A stretch of 64,000 nt of DNA from Lithospermum erythrorhizon (taxonomy: Eukaryota > Streptophyta > Magnoliopsida > Boraginales > Boraginaceae): the NCBI GenBank assembly GCA_019722365.1, contig JADFUC010000963.1:62001-126000 (forward strand), written 5' to 3'. The notes under the pieces are model-generated. The model saw only the letters and a list, made by a program, of their open reading frames with translations. It did no database searches and was not told the origin of the DNA. The stretch's first letter is position 1, and each line of letters opens with the position of its first letter. The position numbers were made by a program, and so were the translations under genes. Positions 60,004 through 64,000 of the stretch are shown piece after piece.

Positions 60004-63000
60004 TCAAATAATGGGTTTCTATATTATCTATGATTATGAACATATTAACAAACATAGGCTCGTCGGTAAAAATGTCCTGAAACAGCACTCTCCCACACTT
60101 TGTACATGAACTGCACAGCACAAGCAACAAATAACAATAAATCAACTAATCATTATATATAATTCAGTGCTACGTTTTATACAAATACGAAGTAATAAAT
60201 AAATTTAGTATCATACATAAAAAATAAATAAATATAGTATTATAAATAAATACTTCATAATAAATAGAGCACTCTACATCATATATGGAGACATTGTGTA
60301 ACTACAAAAGAATTTACATTATATATGGAGACATTGAAACTAGGGAATATAATTTAGCGTTACGTAGATAATAATTAAATAAGTTTCAAATATATACTAA
60401 CTTCATCGCAAAAGCATTCCCTAGTTTGATTTTTCATTATCAAAATAACCAAACTTTTTACATTGATCTATACACATCATTTTAAGAAATATACAGTCTT
60501 ATATATAAAAAAGGTTAATGAACATCCCATTTCGCGTTTGGAAAAAGCGAGATTAGATCATTTCATGTTTTAGGCTGAAATAATATTCGTCATTGGTTTA
60601 AAAATCGTCCAATCTCTTCTTAGTCAACTCCACCATTAGTTCATGAGATGCATTCAGCGTTTCTCAAAAATGCTAGGGGAGACGATTTAGTCTCGCGTTA
60701 AAGCTATCACAAATTAGATTTTGGGAATTGATTTTAAATAAAAATAATAATGGATGTTTTTAAAATAAATATAAAGCCTTAACATCTTCTCCAACAATCT
60801 CCACCCCCTACGCCACCTCATCCCTTACCTCACCCCCTACCCATCCCACATCTTCTGACATCTCTCCGTCAACTACCAACAACTACTTCCGATGAATGTC
60901 CACTGAAATTAAAGTTTGGGCAACCATCTAGAATAAATTTCGAGTGATATAAATGTAACTAGCAAAACCTATATTTTCAGAATAATAAAACCAACATTAC
61001 AATAAAAAATTCAATTAATTTTATTTCACCATCAACGTCATAGAAATCGAGGTGTTGTAGGCGGCGACATTATATACTCTATTGAGGTGGTTTTTCCGTT
61101 TTGGTGGTACTCGGCATCGACTGCTGATGGTTTTATGAGGACACTAATGATAGTGGATTGGTAAGCCTGCTTCAGACTGTTAAAACCATTTGACCGAATC
61201 TCAAGCCACTCTTCCCCCATTCCAGGACCAACATCTATTTCTATTTCTTTTTTGGTGCTATAAATGTGTGTGATTTTTCTTTTCCTAAGGTACGCTCATT
61301 TGAGCAAACAGAAACAGAGAACAAATGCTCTAAGCGAGCAAAACAAAACCACAACATCATTTCTTTCTCATACATCAATTCCTTCGTATAACAATATTTC
61401 TGGGTAAAGAACGTGTGAGTTCAGTCAAATCTGTAGCGAGGTGAGTGTTTAATGCGTTGTTGTGTTAACCTTGAGGCTTCCATGAGTCTGATTCTGCAGT
61501 CGTGTCGATAAAAGCTCCAATGGCTCATTTATCTGCTTGACGCAACATATTAAGCAGATAAAAGTTTTTTTAGTTCCAGTTTATCATTTCAGTTTTCGTT
61601 TATTGTCTATTGTTATGACTTTTAGTTTATTATTTACAACAGTATAGTCATACTCGGAATTACGGGCATGACCTCATGGGCTATGACAATTTAGGATGAG
61701 AGGGATTAACTCTGGTGGTAGTTGTTAGATGGTTGGTGGCTTGGTGCAGGTGGGTAATGAAATTGGTTAAGTGGTGGGGTGGGGTGGGGTGGGGGTGGGG
61801 ATAGGGGATGGGGTAGAAATTGGGGTTGTTGGAAATGAAGAGGATGAGATTTTATTTTTATTTAAAAAATACTCATTACTTTTCGTATTTGAAAATCATC
61901 CACAAAATTTAATTCTAGATATAGTTTAATGTGTGGACTAAATTACCCTCAATTTTTTTTTAGAAAAACTAACATATTTGAAGTTGGATGGAAGTAGTAG
62001 ATTGGGTAGATTGTTAAATATGAGCGTCCAGATATGAACTAGATTAAAAACGTGAGTGATTTAAGCGGATTTTTTTTTGAAAGCATTAGTAATGTCATCT
62101 GAGTGCGTTATCACAGTACTATACATATAAAATATTTAAGTACTAAATTTAAATATAAATAATTAAAATTCAAAAGTGGACAATATTTTTGAAACAGAGG
62201 GAGTTCAAATACGTAAAAATTGTAAGATCAATTTTGAGCAGCCTGAAAGTCTTAATTGCCTTTTGTCAAAAATATATATGCAGTTGGAAGAATGAGCTTG
62301 AAATTATCAGGTTTAATTCAAAGATAGATATTTCTAATGGTATCAGGCCGGACCCGTATTTGTTGGCCCATTAAATTGGTTTAGTGGACCCGGTTCCCAT
62401 TCAACTTGAGTTTACCGGGCTGGAAAATGTGCTCATGTTAAACGGTCTTAAAAAAATTTGGGCAAGTGGCATAATAGGTTGCTTACATATTAAAAAAAAT
62501 GTTCGACTTGATCACTCTAGTTTAAAAGAGTGCAGTTTCGATCACAAAGGTTAGAAAATCATTCACTTGACTACTTCGTTCAAATTTTCCATCAAGAAAC
62601 TAAATTCGATAATTTAAGTACTAATTTTCAAGAATATTTCCGTTAAAACACATTTCCACCTCAATCAAATTTTTGGGGTATTTATATGGATATATAACTG
62701 TAAGTAATAACAACAAAGTAAACTAATAAGAGATTATGAGAAGAGAATGCTTTATTGATATATAAAATGTACTCCGTATTATATTGTATGCATATTTATA
62801 GGCTTTATAATAGTCCTTCTATTCCTTAAAGATTGTCACATTTTGAATTTTAATAGTTGACTTTTTTCAATTTTGAAAATTCGAATCGTGATCTGTGAGA
62901 ATCACGAGTTGACACCACAATATCTTAACTCTTTAGCAACTGTGCTATATCCGAATTTAGGCTCCGAATCCTCTATCCCTCTCGATGTCTCTTTATGTGC

Positions 63001-64000
63001 TCCACCTTTCACATGTTTGCAAATAATATTTTGTGGATAATCACGTAATATAGAATTATATAATCCTCGAAACATAATGTACAAACAAATAAAACATAGG
63101 TACAGAGGAATCCCTACAAAGTACGAGAAACATGTTGGAAGTATGAGATGTTATATCTCGTAAATATGTGCTGGATTGGCTTGATTAAGATTGTCTGGCC
63201 GTTATTACGTTTAAATAATAATAAGTTCGGGATATATGTTAATTGTTGGACAATTAACTTCGAGTGACTTTAGGGGTTATGATGACTTACTGGAAATTAA
63301 AACATAATCTATATATTAATAAGATGTTGGTTAAACATAAATTAATATATTGTTATTGTCGACCGAGCCTAAGAGGTCGCGTAGCGACAAACGAAATCAA
63401 ACTATAATTTAATTATAACTTCCGGGTTTAAAATGAAGCTGTAAGTATTGGGGGCAGAATTCAATCGTTGGAATTCACTTTAGTCATTAAAATAGTCAAC
63501 TTTTGAAGTTGAGAATTCTCTCTCCCCCCCTTCATATTTTCGAGCACTAGGTGGTTAAAATCCCTTTGGATTTTTCTGCCTAACCTCGTCTACAGTTTAA
63601 TATTTTAAATAGGCTACAATAAAAACTCGCGAAGGGGAGTTCGTTAAATATGTTGGTGTGAACTGTGCTTGGGAAACCGTCTACGTTGATTGTTCGAGTC
63701 TCGCCAGAGCATATTCATTGCAATCCACGAGAAGAGACTACGAATAATCGACATATGAGCGGAAGGAGAGGGGTAGACCGATCCGACAAAGCGGGATAAG
63801 ATAGAATCACAGTTCACGAACTGTCCTTAAAAACCAACAAAACAATATTTTTAAAAAATAGTGAAATGACTATTTTGACCCTAATTAAAACTTCTTCAAA
63901 CACTACACTTTGAACACTATTTCAGTTTGCTTTTAGCGACCATAGTGTAATAACCCGTTCTGAAAAAAAAATTAATTTTCGGTTGGTGGCGGTGGGACCG
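60004..64000. other. Terminal gene-poor region
   Basis: AT-rich and without supported coding sequence. It contains a C-rich block (60783-60855), a G-rich block (61770-61818) that is roughly its inverted counterpart, the second dispersed-repeat copy (62911-62956), and at 63690-63700 a word GTTCGAGTC resembling a tRNA-type B box without a tRNA around it. 61260-61440 looks like a 5' untranslated leader with a GT donor (gcgaggtgagtg), but no following exon was found. Confidence 0.45.
61770..61818 (+). repeat. G-rich tract with G-quadruplex potential
   Basis: Several consecutive GGGG runs separated by single T or short loops ('ggggtggggtggggtggggg' and onward), more than the four runs needed for a G-quadruplex. 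Confidence 0.75.

Noticed and set aside
63690..63700. tRNA-like B box GTTCGAGTC
   Set aside because: No A box or cloverleaf could be found at the right distance; possibly a SINE relic or chance.
1..64000. CRISPR arrays, operons, ribosome binding sites, phage or plasmid systems
   Set aside because: The sequence is plant nuclear DNA; repeat sets here are transposon or minisatellite types with no spacer pattern.

Overview
The window reads as a nuclear chromosome segment of a flowering plant, most likely a eudicot. It is AT-rich, its genes are split by introns with mostly GT-AG borders, and it carries plant-specific families: a beta-amyrin-type oxidosqualene cyclase, a FOUR LIPS/MYB88 R2R3-MYB, a PPR protein, a DUF760 protein, DUF569 proteins, an NFD6-like protein, and plant hAT, Copia and FAR1/MULE transposons. 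Nothing prokaryotic, viral or organellar was seen. I cannot name the species; asterid is a guess.

Layout. 1-499 is the right end of a hAT deletion derivative. 3634-8156 holds a decayed beta-amyrin-synthase-like gene (minus strand), truncated at both ends, with one LTR-like repeat inserted in an exon and an inverted relative just beyond its 3' end. 10108-13094 holds two minus-strand genes, DUF760 and NFD6-like, both with reading-frame breaks. 14421-19525 is a 5.1-kb hAT element. 19526-26476 is gene-poor and contains a 618-bp hAT-like MITE. 26484-29840 is a FOUR LIPS/MYB88 gene on the plus strand, readable from start to stop except for two odd junctions inside MYB repeat R2. 31068-34649 holds an unrecognised coding-like segment and a two-exon PPR gene (minus). 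35.8-37.6 kb contains local tandem duplications. 38403-40794 is a deleted Copia retrotransposon. 41716-47887 holds two DUF569 paralogues (minus) with a fold-back repeat between them. 48617-53826 is a second 5.2-kb hAT of the same family with a near-perfect 8-bp target duplication. 56.4-58.7 kb holds the remains of a FAR1-like MULE transposase with tandem repeats. The last 5 kb has no gene I can support.

The host genes do not form an operon or an obvious biosynthetic cluster. FOUR LIPS/MYB88 acts in stomatal lineage control, PPR proteins in organelle RNA processing, and the cyclase family in triterpene synthesis, but the cyclase here is a pseudogene. The strongest structural story is the hAT family: three related copies, each GC-rich at the ends, with clusters of GGTACC-centred palindromes at matching internal positions and a second coding-like region besides the transposase. 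Small indels are common in several genes; some may be assembly errors, but FOUR LIPS has none across its later exons.
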